Source of the DNA: Hydrogenophaga pseudoflava NBRC 102511
GTDB taxonomy: Bacteria; Pseudomonadota; Gammaproteobacteria; Burkholderiales; Burkholderiaceae_C
Length of the DNA stretch: 64,000 bases
Direction: 5' to 3'
NCBI RefSeq assembly: GCF_001592285.1
Contig: NZ_BCWQ01000019.1
Coordinates: 1 to 64,000, forward strand
Shown: one piece after another, positions 24,352 through 33,479 of the stretch
Layout: each line of letters opens with the position of its first letter
Numbering within the stretch: the stretch's first letter is position 1
The notes under the pieces: generated by a model
Database searches by the model: none
Told to the model about the DNA's origin: nothing
The model's input: only the letters and a program-made list of their open reading frames with translations
Made by a program: the position numbers and the translations under genes

Positions 24352-25152
24352 TCAGACCGCCCGGTCAAACAACTGCTCGAAGTTCCGGCTCGTCGTTTCG
24401 GCCACAGCCTCGACCTCCAGCCCCTTGATCTCGGCGATCTGGCGGGCCACATGCGGCACATACGACGGGTTGTTGGTCTTGCCGCGGTGCGGCACCGGTG
24501 CCAGGTAGGGGCTGTCGGTCTCAATGAGAATACGGTCGATCGGGACAAAGCGCGCGACCTCCCGCAGGTCGGCCGCATTGCGGAAGGTCAGGATGCCGGA
24601 GAAGGAAATGTAGAAACCCAGATCCAGGGCGGCCCGCGCCACTTCCGCCGTCTCGGTGAAGCAGTGGAACACTCCCCGCGACACCGGACTGGATGCGCTG
24701 CCTGCGAAGCCGCCCTCCTCGCGCAGGATGGCCAGGGTGTCGTCCGACGCGCTGCGGGTGTGGATCACCAGCGGCAACCCGGTCTGCCGCGCGGCGCGGA
24801 TGTGGACCCGGAACCGCTCGCGCTGCCATTCCATTTCGGCCACGCTGCGGCCGTTGAGCCGGTAGTAGTCCAGCCCCGTCTCGCCAATGCCCACCACCTT
24901 CTTGCGTGCCGCGCCCGCCAGCAGGTCGTCCAGTGTGGGCTCCTGCACGCCCTCGTTGTCGGGATGCACGCCGACCGTGGCCCACAGCTGGTGGTGGTCG
25001 CGGGCCAGGGCATGCACCGAGTCGAATTCTTCCAGCGTGGTGCAGATGCACAGCGCACGGTCCACCTGTGCCTCCTGCATCGCCTGCAGGATGGCTGGCA
25101 GTTGCTCGGTCAGTTCGGGAAAGCTGAGGTGGCAGTGGGAGTCGGTGAACAT
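24352..25152 (-). CDS. TatD-family metal-dependent hydrolase (DNase-like)
   Basis: A 266-residue TIM-barrel amidohydrolase of the TatD/YcfH family. Metal-binding motifs are in place: TDSHCHLSF at the N terminus, VGIGETGLDYY, LVIHTRSASDD, GVFHCFTE and LIETDSPYLAP. Members are 3'-5' DNases or D-aminoacyl-tRNA deacylase-like enzymes. The start at 25152 (MFTDSHCH) is the family-conserved one. It belongs to the conserved tmk-holB-pilZ-tatD string and is followed without a gap by the ankyrin gene. Confidence 0.93.
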   Translation of the reverse strand: MFTDSHCHLSFPELTEQLPAILQAMQEAQVDRALCICTTLEEFDSVHALARDHHQLWATVGVHPDNEGVQEPTLDDLLAGAARKKVVGIGETGLDYYRLNGRSVAEMEWQRERFRVHIRAARQTGLPLVIHTRSASDDTLAILREEGGFAGSASSPVSRGVFHCFTETAEVARAALDLGFYISFSGILTFRNAADLREVARFVPIDRILIETDSPYLAPVPHRGKTNNPSYVPHVARQIAEIKGLEVEAVAETTSRNFEQLFDRAV

Positions 25153-25219
25153 GGCGGTGGCCGCAGGCGGTGCCCGGGACAAGGCGGAAAACAGAAGGGG
25201 GGACCGGCGCCTGCGACGG

Positions 25220-25588
25220 TCACATCGTCTGTGTCGGCTTCTCGGAGGCCAGCGCCGAACCGAGGATTTCCTCGATCTTGATCTTCAGGTGACGGGATTT
25301 TTCGTCCGCCGGAAAACGGATGCCCACGCCCTGGGTGCGGCCACCTTGCGCCTTGGCCGGCGTCACCCAGGCCACCTTGCCGGCGACGGGGTAACGCTGC
25401 GGATCGTCGGGCAGGCTCAGGAGCACATAGACGTCGTCACCGATCCGGTAGTCACGGGACGAGGGAATGAAAATGCCCCCGTCGGTGAACAGCGGGATGT
25501 ACGCTGCGTAGAGAGCCGCTTTCTCCTTGATGGAGAGCTGGATCACGCTGGGGCGTGAAGAGGCAGGCTGGCTCGGGCTGGTGCTCAT
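25220..25588 (-). CDS. pilZ: Type IV pilus assembly protein PilZ
   Basis: A 122-residue PilZ-domain protein of the founding PilZ subfamily, which is needed for type IV pilus assembly but lacks the RxxxR c-di-GMP binding motif. The N terminus VIQLSIKEKAALYAAYIPLF and the following FTDGGIFIPSS are characteristic, and the GKVAWVTPAKAQGGRTQGVG strand pair is conserved. The location after holB matches the arrangement in many beta- and gammaproteobacteria. The start is set at 25588 (MSTSPSQ). Confidence 0.92.
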   Translation of the reverse strand: MSTSPSQPASSRPSVIQLSIKEKAALYAAYIPLFTDGGIFIPSSRDYRIGDDVYVLLSLPDDPQRYPVAGKVAWVTPAKAQGGRTQGVGIRFPADEKSRHLKIKIEEILGSALASEKPTQTM

Positions 25589-25631
25589 GGCGGACAAGTT
25601 TAGCGGCAAATGGCGTGGGTCAATCGGCTCG

Positions 25632-26663
25632 TCAGGCGCGCGCAGCACGGGGCGTGAGCACCTGTCGCGTGGCCGCCACCCAGGCTTCCTGCATCAGGCC
25701 TGCGTTGTAGGGGTGTTCGACCGTGCGTGCAGCTTCGGTCAGCGCTTTGGACCAGCGAGCCAGCACAGCCCACCGAGGCGCCGGCGGCAGGCAGTCGGCG
25801 GGAAAGAACCGCGGCGCCGCACCGGCCGCCACCGACATCAGGTCGTGGCAGAGCTTCTGCAGCATGGCCAACTGCTGCGGGGCGGACCAGTCCGACACCA
25901 GCGCCCAGTCGCCTCGCGCCAGCGCCTGGGGCAACTGCGACCAGCGGGCGGCGGTCAGTCCGGACTGCGCCCAGGCCAGGGCATCTTCCGGCCGCCCTCC
26001 GGCGGCCTGCAGCCAGGCCCGGGCCTCGGCCTCACCGACCTCTTTCAACCCAGCCTTTTGGGCCCCCGCCTGGAGCCAGGCGATGGCCTCGCCGTCCGAG
26101 GGCCAGACCAAGGCGTGGGCCTGGCAGCGGCTGCGGATGGTAGGCAGCAGCTGATGGGCCGACTCGCTGGCCAGCACGAACCGGGTGTCGCCGGCCGGCT
26201 CTTCCAGGGTCTTGAGCAAGGCGTTGGCTGTGACCGTGTTCATGCGCTCGGCCGGGTACACCAGCACCGCCGTGCCGCGGCCGCGCGCGCTGGTGCGCTG
26301 CGCGAAGGCCACCATGTCGCGCATGGCCTCGACGCGGATTTCCTTGCTGGGCTTGCGCTTCTTGTCGTCGACTTCTTTCTGTGCCGATTCGGACAGCGGC
26401 CAGCCCCGCGCCAGCATCTCGGTCTCGGGCATCAGCACCACCAAGTCGGGATGCGAGCGGCTGCCGACCAGGTGGCAGCTCTCGCAGATCCCACAAGCGC
26501 CGTGGGCGGTGGGTTGTTCACACAGCCAAGCCTGGGCCAGCGACAGGCCAAGCGCGTACTGGCCCAGACCGCTGGGGCCCTGCAGCAGCCAGGCGTGGCC
26601 GCGCTGCGCCAGCAGGCGTTCGCGCTGTTTCAGCAGCCAGGGGGCGTCCAAGGCGTTGGTCAT
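25632..26663 (-). CDS. holB: DNA polymerase III delta-prime subunit
   Basis: A 343-residue clamp-loader subunit. The degenerate P-loop reads [14 protein letters not shown] and lacks the ATP-binding lysine, as expected for delta-prime. A zinc-finger-like cluster follows ([19 protein letters not shown]). The SRC motif is present as [10 protein letters not shown]. The start overlaps the tmk stop as ATGA, so the two genes are coupled. Confidence 0.94.
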   Translation of the reverse strand: MTNALDAPWLLKQRERLLAQRGHAWLLQGPSGLGQYALGLSLAQAWLCEQPTAHGACGICESCHLVGSRSHPDLVVLMPETEMLARGWPLSESAQKEVDDKKRKPSKEIRVEAMRDMVAFAQRTSARGRGTAVLVYPAERMNTVTANALLKTLEEPAGDTRFVLASESAHQLLPTIRSRCQAHALVWPSDGEAIAWLQAGAQKAGLKEVGEAEARAWLQAAGGRPEDALAWAQSGLTAARWSQLPQALARGDWALVSDWSAPQQLAMLQKLCHDLMSVAAGAAPRFFPADCLPPAPRWAVLARWSKALTEAARTVEHPYNAGLMQEAWVAATRQVLTPRAARA

Positions 26664-27349
26664 GCCGGTCCGCTGTTGGTGGCCACCATGATGGACAGCC
26701 AGCCGCGGCGCACGAAGGTCGCGGTCAGTTGCTGCCAGACCTGGTGGCGGGTCTGGTCGGCCTGGATGCGGGCGAAACGCGCCGGCTCTGCCTCGGCGCG
26801 GGCGGCGTATCCGGCCGCCACGCGCCGGAAGAACTCGAGCGGCTGGGCTTCGAAGCGGTCGGGCATGCGGGCGTCGGCCAGGCGGGCGGCGGCGATTTCG
26901 GGTGGCAGGTCGAACCAGACCGTCAGGTCGGGCTGGCGCAGACCGCTCACTGAGGCGGATGTGGTCTGCACCCAGCGCTCCAGAGTGCCCAACACCTCCA
27001 GGTCAAAGCCCCGTCCTCCGCCCTGGTAGGCGAAGGTGGCGTCGGTGAAGCGGTCGCACAACACCACCTCGCCGCGCGCCAGGGCCGGTTCGATCACCGT
27101 GACCAGGTGGTCGCGCCGCGCCGCGAACACCAGCAGCGATTCGGTCAGCGGGTCCATCGGATCGCCCAGCACCATGGCCCGCAGCTTTTCGGCCAGCGGC
27201 GTGCCGCCCGGCTCGCGCGTGAGCGTGACGGTGCGGCCCTGGTCCCGGAAGGCCTTGGCCAGCCCTTCGATGTGGGTCGACTTGCCGGCACCGTCGATGC
27301 CTTCGAAGCTGATGAACAGGCAGCGCGAGACGGTTGCTTCAGGACTCAT
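26660..27349 (-). CDS. tmk: Thymidylate kinase
   Basis: A 229-residue dTMP kinase phosphorylating dTMP to dTDP. It has the P-loop [12 protein letters not shown], the DR(Y/F) motif in [18 protein letters not shown], the [14 protein letters not shown] segment and the [12 protein letters not shown] lid-region context. The length is slightly above the usual 205-215 because of a short C-terminal extension. It sits between mltG and holB in the conserved gene string. Confidence 0.95.
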   Translation of the reverse strand: MSPEATVSRCLFISFEGIDGAGKSTHIEGLAKAFRDQGRTVTLTREPGGTPLAEKLRAMVLGDPMDPLTESLLVFAARRDHLVTVIEPALARGEVVLCDRFTDATFAYQGGGRGFDLEVLGTLERWVQTTSASVSGLRQPDLTVWFDLPPEIAAARLADARMPDRFEAQPLEFFRRVAAGYAARAEAEPARFARIQADQTRHQVWQQLTATFVRRGWLSIMVATNSGPA

Positions 27350-27355
27350 GGTGGT

Positions 27356-28366
27356 TCACTTCTGCAGCTGGAACTTGCGCACCGCCGCGTTGTGTTCGTC
27401 GAGGTTGGTGCTGAACTGGCTGCTGCCGTCGCCACGCGCCACGAAATACAGGGCCCGGGTGTCAGCCGGTTTCACCGCCGCGAGCAGCGAGGCCCAGCCG
27501 GGCATGGAGATCGGCGTCGGCGGCAGGCCGGCACGGGTGTAGCTGTTGTAGGGGGTGTCGGTCTGCAGGTCGATCTTGCGCAGGTTGCCGTCGAAGCGTT
27601 CGCCCAGGCCATAGATCACGGTCGGGTCGGTCTGCAGGCGCATGCCGATGCGCAAGCGGTTGTTGAACACGCCACCGACCATGGCGCGGTCGGCTTCGGC
27701 ACCGGTCTCTTTCTCGATGATGCTGGCCAGGATCAGCGCCTCGTCGGGCGAACGCAGCAGGGTCGCCGGGTCGCGCTGCTCCCAGGCTTGGGCCAGCCGC
27801 TGCTCCATGGCCTGGGCCGCCTGTTTCAGCACGCTGGACGCAGGGGCCTGGCGGACCATGCGGTAGGTATCCGGAAAGAAGCGGCCTTCGGGGTGGCGCC
27901 CCGGATAGCCGATCTTGGCCATGATGCCCGCGCCATCCAGCCCTTCCAGGTCCTGGGTCAGGTCGGGTGAAGCGCGCACTGCGGCCATCAGTTCGCGGAA
28001 GTTCCAGCCTTCGAGCAGCGTCAGGCTGCGCAGCGCCTGCTCACCCCGCACCAGTTGCCTCAGCAGGCTGCGCGGCGTGGCGCCGGGCTGGATTTCATAG
28101 ATGCCGGCCTTGATGGCGCGCGACTGGCCCGACAGGCGGAACCAGGCTTGCAGCAGCAGCGGTGGTGCCTGAACGCCCGCGCCGGTCAGCGCGCTGGCCA
28201 CGCCCCGTGCCGAGGCGCCGGGCGGGATCTCCACGGCCAGCGGTTGTTCGGCGGTGGTGGTGGCGGGCAGCACCAGCGGCTGGCCCAGCCACCACCAGGC
28301 GCCGCCCACCAGCATCCCGGCCAGCAGAAGTGTCAACAGCAGGAGCCGGGAGAGCAGTCGTATCAC
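27356..28366 (-). CDS. mltG: Endolytic murein transglycosylase MltG
   Basis: A 336-residue inner-membrane lytic transglycosylase that cleaves nascent glycan strands. One N-terminal membrane segment (LLSRLLLLTLLLAGMLVGGA) is followed by the YceG domain. It shows the catalytic ASIIEKETGAEADR motif and the downstream VFNNRLRIGMRLQTDPTVIY block. The start is uncertain. The GTG at 28366 gives the normal length and leaves 67 bases to the divergent ygfZ, whereas an in-frame ATG at 28435 would share its CATG with the ygfZ start codon. First gene of the mltG-tmk-holB-pilZ-tatD string. Confidence 0.92.
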   Translation of the reverse strand: MIRLLSRLLLLTLLLAGMLVGGAWWWLGQPLVLPATTTAEQPLAVEIPPGASARGVASALTGAGVQAPPLLLQAWFRLSGQSRAIKAGIYEIQPGATPRSLLRQLVRGEQALRSLTLLEGWNFRELMAAVRASPDLTQDLEGLDGAGIMAKIGYPGRHPEGRFFPDTYRMVRQAPASSVLKQAAQAMEQRLAQAWEQRDPATLLRSPDEALILASIIEKETGAEADRAMVGGVFNNRLRIGMRLQTDPTVIYGLGERFDGNLRKIDLQTDTPYNSYTRAGLPPTPISMPGWASLLAAVKPADTRALYFVARGDGSSQFSTNLDEHNAAVRKFQLQK

Positions 28367-28433
28367 AGCAGGAAATGGGGGCTTGGCGGACGCCGGGGCG
28401 GGTCGCAGGACGGCGCATGATAATCGACCGATC

Positions 28434-29369
28434 ATGTCCCAAGCCCCCGAATTCCCCCCTGCCAACGCCCTGCGCGGCGTGGCCTTGCTGCCCCGGCTCG
28501 GCGTCATCCGCGCCCAGGGCGAAGAGGCCGCCAAGTTCCTGCACGGCCAGCTGACCAACGACTTCTCCCTGCTGGGGCTGTCCGAAGCCCGGCTGGCCGG
28601 GTTCTGCACCGCCAAGGGCCGGCTGCTGGCCAGTTTCATCGGCTTCAAGCGCACGCACGACGAGATCCTGCTCGTGTGTCATGCCGACCTGCTCCCGGCG
28701 ACGCTCAAGCGCCTGTCCATGTTTGTGCTGCGCGCCAAGGTCAAGCTCACCGACGCCAGTGCCGAGTTCCAGTTGCGCGGTCTGGTCGGTGACGCGGTGC
28801 CCGCCGCCCTGCCCGCAGCGCCCTGGAGCAAGCTGGACGCCGACGGTGCGCAGCTGGTGCGCCTGTATCCCGCCGACAGCATCGCCCGTGCCCTCTGGGT
28901 TGCGCCGGCCGGGGTGGAACCGCCCGCCGGCCCGGCGCTCGACGGCGCTGCCTGGGACTGGCTGGACGTGGTGGCCGGTGTGCCGCTGCTGAGCCAGCCG
29001 GTGGTCGAGGCCTTCGTGCCGCAGATGGTGAACATGGAATCGGTCGGCGGCGTGAACTTCAAGAAGGGTTGCTACCCCGGCCAGGAGGTGGTGGCGCGCA
29101 GCCAGTTCCGTGGCACGCTCAAGCGCCGGGCCTACCCGGTGTTCGGGGATGCGCCCATGGCAGCTGGCCAGGAGGTGTTCCACGACGGCGACCCGTCCCA
29201 GCCCTGTGGCACCGTGGTCGCTGCGGCGGCCTCGCCCGCGGGCGGCTGGAGCGCCATGGTGTCGATGCAGACCAGTGCGGCTGAAGGCGGCGCGCTGCGC
29301 CTGGGCGCCGCCGATGGTCCGTTGCTCACGCTGCAGCCCCTGCCCTACCCGCTGCTGGCGGATGTTTGA
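28434..29369 (+). CDS. ygfZ: Folate-binding Fe/S cluster repair protein YgfZ
   Basis: A 311-residue GcvT-like protein that supports iron-sulfur cluster assembly and repair in a tetrahydrofolate-dependent manner. The diagnostic motif K-G-C-Y-x-G-Q-E is present as KKGCYPGQEVVARSQFRG, with the redox-active cysteine. The N-terminal FLHGQLTNDF and CTAKGRLLASF stretches also match. The start MSQAPEF is the only ATG consistent with the family. It is divergent from mltG. Confidence 0.93.
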   Translation: MSQAPEFPPANALRGVALLPRLGVIRAQGEEAAKFLHGQLTNDFSLLGLSEARLAGFCTAKGRLLASFIGFKRTHDEILLVCHADLLPATLKRLSMFVLRAKVKLTDASAEFQLRGLVGDAVPAALPAAPWSKLDADGAQLVRLYPADSIARALWVAPAGVEPPAGPALDGAAWDWLDVVAGVPLLSQPVVEAFVPQMVNMESVGGVNFKKGCYPGQEVVARSQFRGTLKRRAYPVFGDAPMAAGQEVFHDGDPSQPCGTVVAAAASPAGGWSAMVSMQTSAAEGGALRLGAADGPLLTLQPLPYPLLADV

Positions 29370-29380
29370 AGGAACATGGG

Positions 29381-29494
29381 CCCCCACGCTCCTCCGCTGC
29401 GCGGGTCGCTGCCCCCCGAGGGGGCGCGAATCCGGCTTGGGGCGGCCCGGCGCCGGATTCCCCTCCCCCACGCTCCGCCGCTGTGCGGGACGCC
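29381..29494. repeat. GC-rich REP-like element between ygfZ and the NRDE gene
   Basis: The gap contains CCCCCACGCTCCTCCGCTGC, then GCGGGTCGCTGCCCCCCGAG, then GGGGGCGCG. The dyad GCCCCCCGAGGGGGC is central. A second partial copy of the CCCACGCTCCGCCGCTG unit lies at 29467-29483. A related sequence, inverted, occurs at about 51824-51889. Such elements are scattered between genes in Comamonadaceae genomes. Confidence 0.75.
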
Positions 29495-30322
29495 ATGTGC
29501 CTGATCGCCTTCGCCATCGGCACTGACCCGGCCCAGCCCCTGCTGCTGGCGGCCAACCGCGACGAATTCTTTGAGCGGCCCACCGAGCCGCTGCACCGCT
29601 GGGCCCTGCCCGACGGCACCGGTGTCATCGCGGGTCGCGATCTGCGCGACGGCGGCACCTGGCTGGGCATGAGCGAAGCCGGTCGAGTGGCCATGCTGAC
29701 CAATGTGCGCAGTGCGAACCCCGGCCCGGGCCGCCGCAGCCGCGGTGAGCTGACCACGCGCTGGCTGCAGTCCGGCAACTCCTGGGATGCGCTGCTGTCC
29801 GGCGTGACCGCAGCCGACTACGGCGGCTTCAACCTCGTGGTCGGTGATCTGGCCAGCGGATTCTGGGCCTGGGTGAGCAACCGTGACCCGGCCCAACCCC
29901 ATGAAGAACAGACCGACCACCTGCACCACCGGCGGCTGGCGCCGGGCGTCTACGGCCTGTCCAACGCGGCGCTCGACACCCCCTGGCCCAAAACCCTGCG
30001 GCTGAAGCGGGCACTGGACGAAGCCCTCGCGGCGAGGCCGGACACGCCGTCGCCGCTGGTGGCCGCGCTGGCCGACCGCGACATCCGGCCGCCGGCCGAA
30101 CTGCCCAACACCGGCGTGCCCGTCGAGCTGGAGCGCGCGCTGTCCAGCCCCTTCGTCGACATGGCCGACCGTGGCTACGGCACCCGCAGCAGCCTGCTGC
30201 TGAGCGTGGCGCGCCATGACCAGGGTTTCAGCGCCGACTTCACCGAGTGGACCCACACGCCGCCGCCGGCCGGCCCGCACCGCTGGACCGACACCCAGCC
30301 GCGCCGGCTGCGCCTGGCCTGA
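29495..30322 (+). CDS. NRDE-family (TANGO2-like) protein
   Basis: A 275-residue protein named for its NRDE motif, here AANRDEFFERP near residue 18. The N terminus is MCLIAFA. Removal of Met would expose Cys2, the position of the nucleophile in Ntn-hydrolase-like folds, and the conserved cysteine is kept. GRDLRDGGTWLGM and YGLSNAALDTPWPK are further family segments. Homologues are linked to heme or lipid handling in eukaryotes, and the bacterial role is unclear. The start at 29495 is fixed by the conserved MCLI N terminus. Confidence 0.9.
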   Translation: MCLIAFAIGTDPAQPLLLAANRDEFFERPTEPLHRWALPDGTGVIAGRDLRDGGTWLGMSEAGRVAMLTNVRSANPGPGRRSRGELTTRWLQSGNSWDALLSGVTAADYGGFNLVVGDLASGFWAWVSNRDPAQPHEEQTDHLHHRRLAPGVYGLSNAALDTPWPKTLRLKRALDEALAARPDTPSPLVAALADRDIRPPAELPNTGVPVELERALSSPFVDMADRGYGTRSSLLLSVARHDQGFSADFTEWTHTPPPAGPHRWTDTQPRRLRLA

Positions 30323-30338
30323 GCGGCCGCGCCGCTCA
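30320..30338. other. Palindrome containing both stop codons of a convergent pair
   Basis: TGAGCGGC-CGC-GCCGCTCA is a perfect 8-bp stem. Its first three bases are the stop codon of the NRDE gene, and its last three, read on the minus strand, are the stop codon of the YbgC-GNAT gene. It may protect both transcript ends. No T-run follows. Confidence 0.6.
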
Positions 30339-31205
30339 CAGCGGCAGGAACATCTCCTGGTGCGGGATGCCGGCTTCCTCGAACGCCGGCCCGCGCCGCT
30401 GCCAGCCCAGCCGGTCGTAGAAGCCGATGGCGCTGCTTTGCGCATGCAGCAGCACCTCTCGGTCGCCGCGCGCACGGGCCGCCTCGGTCAAGGCCTGCAG
30501 CACCTGCCGACCCAGCGAGCCGCCGCGCAGCACGCGCTTGACCGCCAGCCGCCCCACCTGCGAGACGCCCGGCGTGCCGGTGGGAATCAGGCGCCCGGTG
30601 GCGACCGCCTGGCCCAGGCGGTTGTGGACCACGGCGTGCACCGCAGTGGCGTCGGCCGCGTCCTGCTCCAGGTCCTTGGGGATCTGCTGTTCGTCGACAA
30701 ACACCTCGGTGCGGACCGCCCGCGCGTCGGTGCCCAGCGTGGCCCAGTCGCCGACGCGGACCGCCGCCACCGCCTCGCCGGCCTCGTAGCCCATCAGGGT
30801 GTCGCGCAGTGCCTGCGGCACCGGGCGTGATGTCTGGGTGGCCGGGTCGGCGAACACATAGACCAGTTCGCCCGAGATCAGGTGCTGGTCGCCGCGGAAG
30901 ATCGCGCCGGTGAAGGTGAGCGACGAGGTGCCGATGCGGCTGCATTTCATGGCCACGTCGATCTGGTCGTCCATGCGCGCCGAGGCGTGGAACTCCACCG
31001 TGGCCTTGACGACGTAGAGGTCCCCACCGAGCCGGTGCATGGACTCTTCGTAGGGCAGCGCCACCGCCCGCCAGTAGTCGGTGATGGCGGTGTCGAAGTA
31101 CATCAGGTAGTGGGCATTGAAAACGATTTTCTGCATGTCCACCTCGGCCCAGCGCACGCGCAGGCGGTGGAAGAAGCGGAAGTCGGCGCGGGACATTGCG
31201 GGCAT
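30336..31205 (-). CDS. YbgC-like acyl-CoA thioesterase fused to GNAT acetyltransferase
   Basis: A 289-residue two-domain protein. Residues 1-140 are a hotdog-fold 4-hydroxybenzoyl-CoA thioesterase/YbgC-type domain (VRWAEVDMQKIVFNAHYLMY, with the family aspartate in place, then FDTAITDYW). Residues about 150-289 are a GNAT N-acyltransferase of the ElaA-like type (RTEVFVDEQQIPKDLEQD, VGRLAVKRVLRGGSLGRQVL with the acetyl-CoA loop, then QSSAIGFYDRLGW). A single protein thus may hydrolyse one acyl-CoA and use another. The start at 31205 has GGAG upstream and lies one base after the upstream stop. Confidence 0.9.
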   Translation of the reverse strand: MPAMSRADFRFFHRLRVRWAEVDMQKIVFNAHYLMYFDTAITDYWRAVALPYEESMHRLGGDLYVVKATVEFHASARMDDQIDVAMKCSRIGTSSLTFTGAIFRGDQHLISGELVYVFADPATQTSRPVPQALRDTLMGYEAGEAVAAVRVGDWATLGTDARAVRTEVFVDEQQIPKDLEQDAADATAVHAVVHNRLGQAVATGRLIPTGTPGVSQVGRLAVKRVLRGGSLGRQVLQALTEAARARGDREVLLHAQSSAIGFYDRLGWQRRGPAFEEAGIPHQEMFLPL

Positions 31206-31206
31206 G

Positions 31207-32193
31207 TCATTGGTCTCCGAAAGCGTGGCGCAGTGCGCGTGCGGCGTCGTTGTGGGCGGTCAGGGCGGTGGGAATGGCGCGGCCGAACTGGATGAAGCCG
31301 TGCACCACGCCGGCGTAGATCTCCAGGTCCACCGGCACACCCGCCATGCGCAGCCGGTCGGCGTACATCACGCCCTCGTCGGTCAGGCTGTCGCACTCGG
31401 CCAGGCCGATCCAGGCGGGCGCCACGCCGTCGAGGTCGCGCACCTGGCCCGCCTCGTCGACCCCGTCCAGCGGGGCAAAACGCCAGTCGTCGCGGTCCTG
31501 CGGGCCGCGCAGGTAGTGGCCGAAGAAATAGCTGATGTGCGGCTCTTCGAGGATGAAGCCGTGGGCGAAGGTCTTGTGGCTGGGCGTGTTCTGGTGGCCG
31601 GCGGTGCCGGGGTAGAACAGCAGCTGCAGCGCCAGCGGCCAGCCTGCGTCTCGCGCGGCGATGGCGGTGACCGCGGCCAGGGTGCCGCCAGCGCTGTCCC
31701 CGCCGACGGCGATGCGCGTGCCGTCCAGCCCCAAGGACGTGGCCTTGTCGCGCAGCCAGGCCAGCGCGTCCCAGGCGTCGTGCACCGCGGTGGGGAACTT
31801 CCATTCGGGCGCCAGCCGGTAGTCCAGCGACACCACGGCGCAGTGCGCCAGGTGCGCGAGGTGGCGGCACAGCGGCTCGTGGGTGGCGATGTTGCCGACG
31901 GTGAAACCGCCACCGTGCAGGTACAGCAGCACCGGCAGGGGCTGTTCGCTGGCGGGCGCGTACAGGCGCGCCGGCAGCTCAAAGCCATCGCGCGCGGGGA
32001 TCACGAGGTCCTCGACCCGCGCCAGCTTGTGCGACGGGATGTCCACCACACCCGCGCCGGCGGCGTAGGCGGCCTTGGCCTGGTCCGGGCTCAGGGCGTG
32101 CAGCGGCGGGTGCCCGGCGCGGGCGATGCGGTCGATCAGTCCGCGCATGGCGGGCGTGAGCAGCGACCGGGGATTGGGATGGTGGTGCGACAT
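31207..32193 (-). CDS. Alpha/beta hydrolase of the HSL (GDXG) lipase/esterase family
   Basis: A 328-residue cytoplasmic carboxylesterase. The hormone-sensitive-lipase hallmarks are clear: oxyanion HGGG in LLYLHGGGFTVGN, nucleophile elbow GGDSAGG, acid in LAECDSLTDEG and histidine in VVHGFIQF. Substrates of this family are short-chain acyl esters. The start at 32193 (MSHHHPN) is chosen because the upstream extension is non-conserved. It is immediately followed by the YbgC-GNAT fusion gene, with which it is probably co-transcribed. Confidence 0.92.
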   Translation of the reverse strand: MSHHHPNPRSLLTPAMRGLIDRIARAGHPPLHALSPDQAKAAYAAGAGVVDIPSHKLARVEDLVIPARDGFELPARLYAPASEQPLPVLLYLHGGGFTVGNIATHEPLCRHLAHLAHCAVVSLDYRLAPEWKFPTAVHDAWDALAWLRDKATSLGLDGTRIAVGGDSAGGTLAAVTAIAARDAGWPLALQLLFYPGTAGHQNTPSHKTFAHGFILEEPHISYFFGHYLRGPQDRDDWRFAPLDGVDEAGQVRDLDGVAPAWIGLAECDSLTDEGVMYADRLRMAGVPVDLEIYAGVVHGFIQFGRAIPTALTAHNDAARALRHAFGDQ

Positions 32194-32306
32194 GGGCCGG
32201 CATTGTGGCTGTCTTTTGCGTGACCCGCTGCCCACTGCGCGACCTTGGTGGGCCTGTCCTGCACCCGTATAGTTTTCGCCATTCCACACAACGAGCGAGA
32301 CAGGCC

Positions 32307-33464
32307 ATGGCGCAAATTCTGTATGTGACGAACATCCTGATCGAAGACGGGGCGCTGGCGCAGCTGGCCGCCGAATGCACCCGGGCGGGCATCACCCGGC
32401 CGCTGATCGTGACGGACGCGGGCGTCAAGGCCGCAGGCCTGCTGGACCGGGCGCTGGCCGCCCTGCCCGGCTGGCCGGTGGCGGTGTTCGACCAGACGCC
32501 GGGCAACCCGAACGAGTCGGCGGTGCGCGCAGCGGTCCTGGCCTGCAAGGCCGGCGCCTGCGACGGCCTGATCGCCCTGGGCGGTGGCAGCTCGATCGAC
32601 TGCGCCAAGGGCGTGGCCATCGCCGCCACCCACGAAGGCCCGCTCAAGACCTACGCCACCATCGAAGGCGGCTCGCCCAAGATCACCCCGGCCGTGCTGC
32701 CGCTGATCGCCGTGCCGACCACGGCCGGCACCGGCAGCGAGGTGGCGCGCGGCGCCATTGTCATCGTCGACGATGGCCGCAAGCTGGGTTTTCACAGCTG
32801 GCACCTGGTGCCCAAGACCGCCATCCTCGACCCGTCGCTCACGCTCGGCCTGCCGCCCCTGCTGACCGCCGCCACCGGCATGGACGCGATCGCACACTGC
32901 ATGGAAACCTTCATGGCGCCGGCCTTCAACCCGCCGGCCGACGGCATCGCGCTCGATGGCCTGCAGCGTGGCTGGTCACACATCGAACGCGCGACCAACG
33001 ATGGGCAAGACCGGGAGGCGCGGCTGAACATGATGAGCGCGTCCATGCAGGGAGCGATGGCGTTCCAGAAGGGGCTGGGCTGCGTGCACAGCCTGAGCCA
33101 CAGCCTGGGCGGCGTGAACCCGAGGCTGCATCACGGCACGCTCAACGCCCTCTTCCTGCCCGCCGTGATCGCCTTCAACGCGGGCGCCGAGAGTGTGCAG
33201 AAGGAGCGGCGCCTGCAGCGCATGGCCCATGCCATGGGCCTGCCGGACGACGGCGATGCGGCGGGGTCGGCGCAGCGGCTGGGCGAGGCGATCCGGTCGA
33301 TGAACGCCCGGCTGGGGTTGCCCGCAGGGCTGGCGGCGCTGGGTGTGACCGAGGACCTGTTCGACCGGGTGATCCAGGGTGCGCTGGCGGACCACTGCCA
33401 CAAGACCAATCCGCGGCTGGCCAGCGCGGAAGACTACCGGGACATGCTGCGGGCCTCGATGTGA
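32307..33464 (+). CDS. Iron-containing alcohol dehydrogenase
   Basis: A 385-residue group III (Fe-dependent) alcohol dehydrogenase. The dinucleotide-binding stretch is LIALGGGSSIDCAKGVAIAA, and VPTTAGTGSEV follows. Metal ligands lie in ATGMDAIAHCMETF, GCVHSLSHSLGG and HHGTLNALFLP. It oxidises or reduces a small alcohol or aldehyde pair, and the exact substrate is not deducible. It is divergent from the HSL esterase gene. The start follows a weak Shine-Dalgarno, but the N terminus aligns with the family. Confidence 0.93.
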   Translation: MAQILYVTNILIEDGALAQLAAECTRAGITRPLIVTDAGVKAAGLLDRALAALPGWPVAVFDQTPGNPNESAVRAAVLACKAGACDGLIALGGGSSIDCAKGVAIAATHEGPLKTYATIEGGSPKITPAVLPLIAVPTTAGTGSEVARGAIVIVDDGRKLGFHSWHLVPKTAILDPSLTLGLPPLLTAATGMDAIAHCMETFMAPAFNPPADGIALDGLQRGWSHIERATNDGQDREARLNMMSASMQGAMAFQKGLGCVHSLSHSLGGVNPRLHHGTLNALFLPAVIAFNAGAESVQKERRLQRMAHAMGLPDDGDAAGSAQRLGEAIRSMNARLGLPAGLAALGVTEDLFDRVIQGALADHCHKTNPRLASAEDYRDMLRASM

Positions 33465-33479
33465 GGCCCGCCCGCCGCG

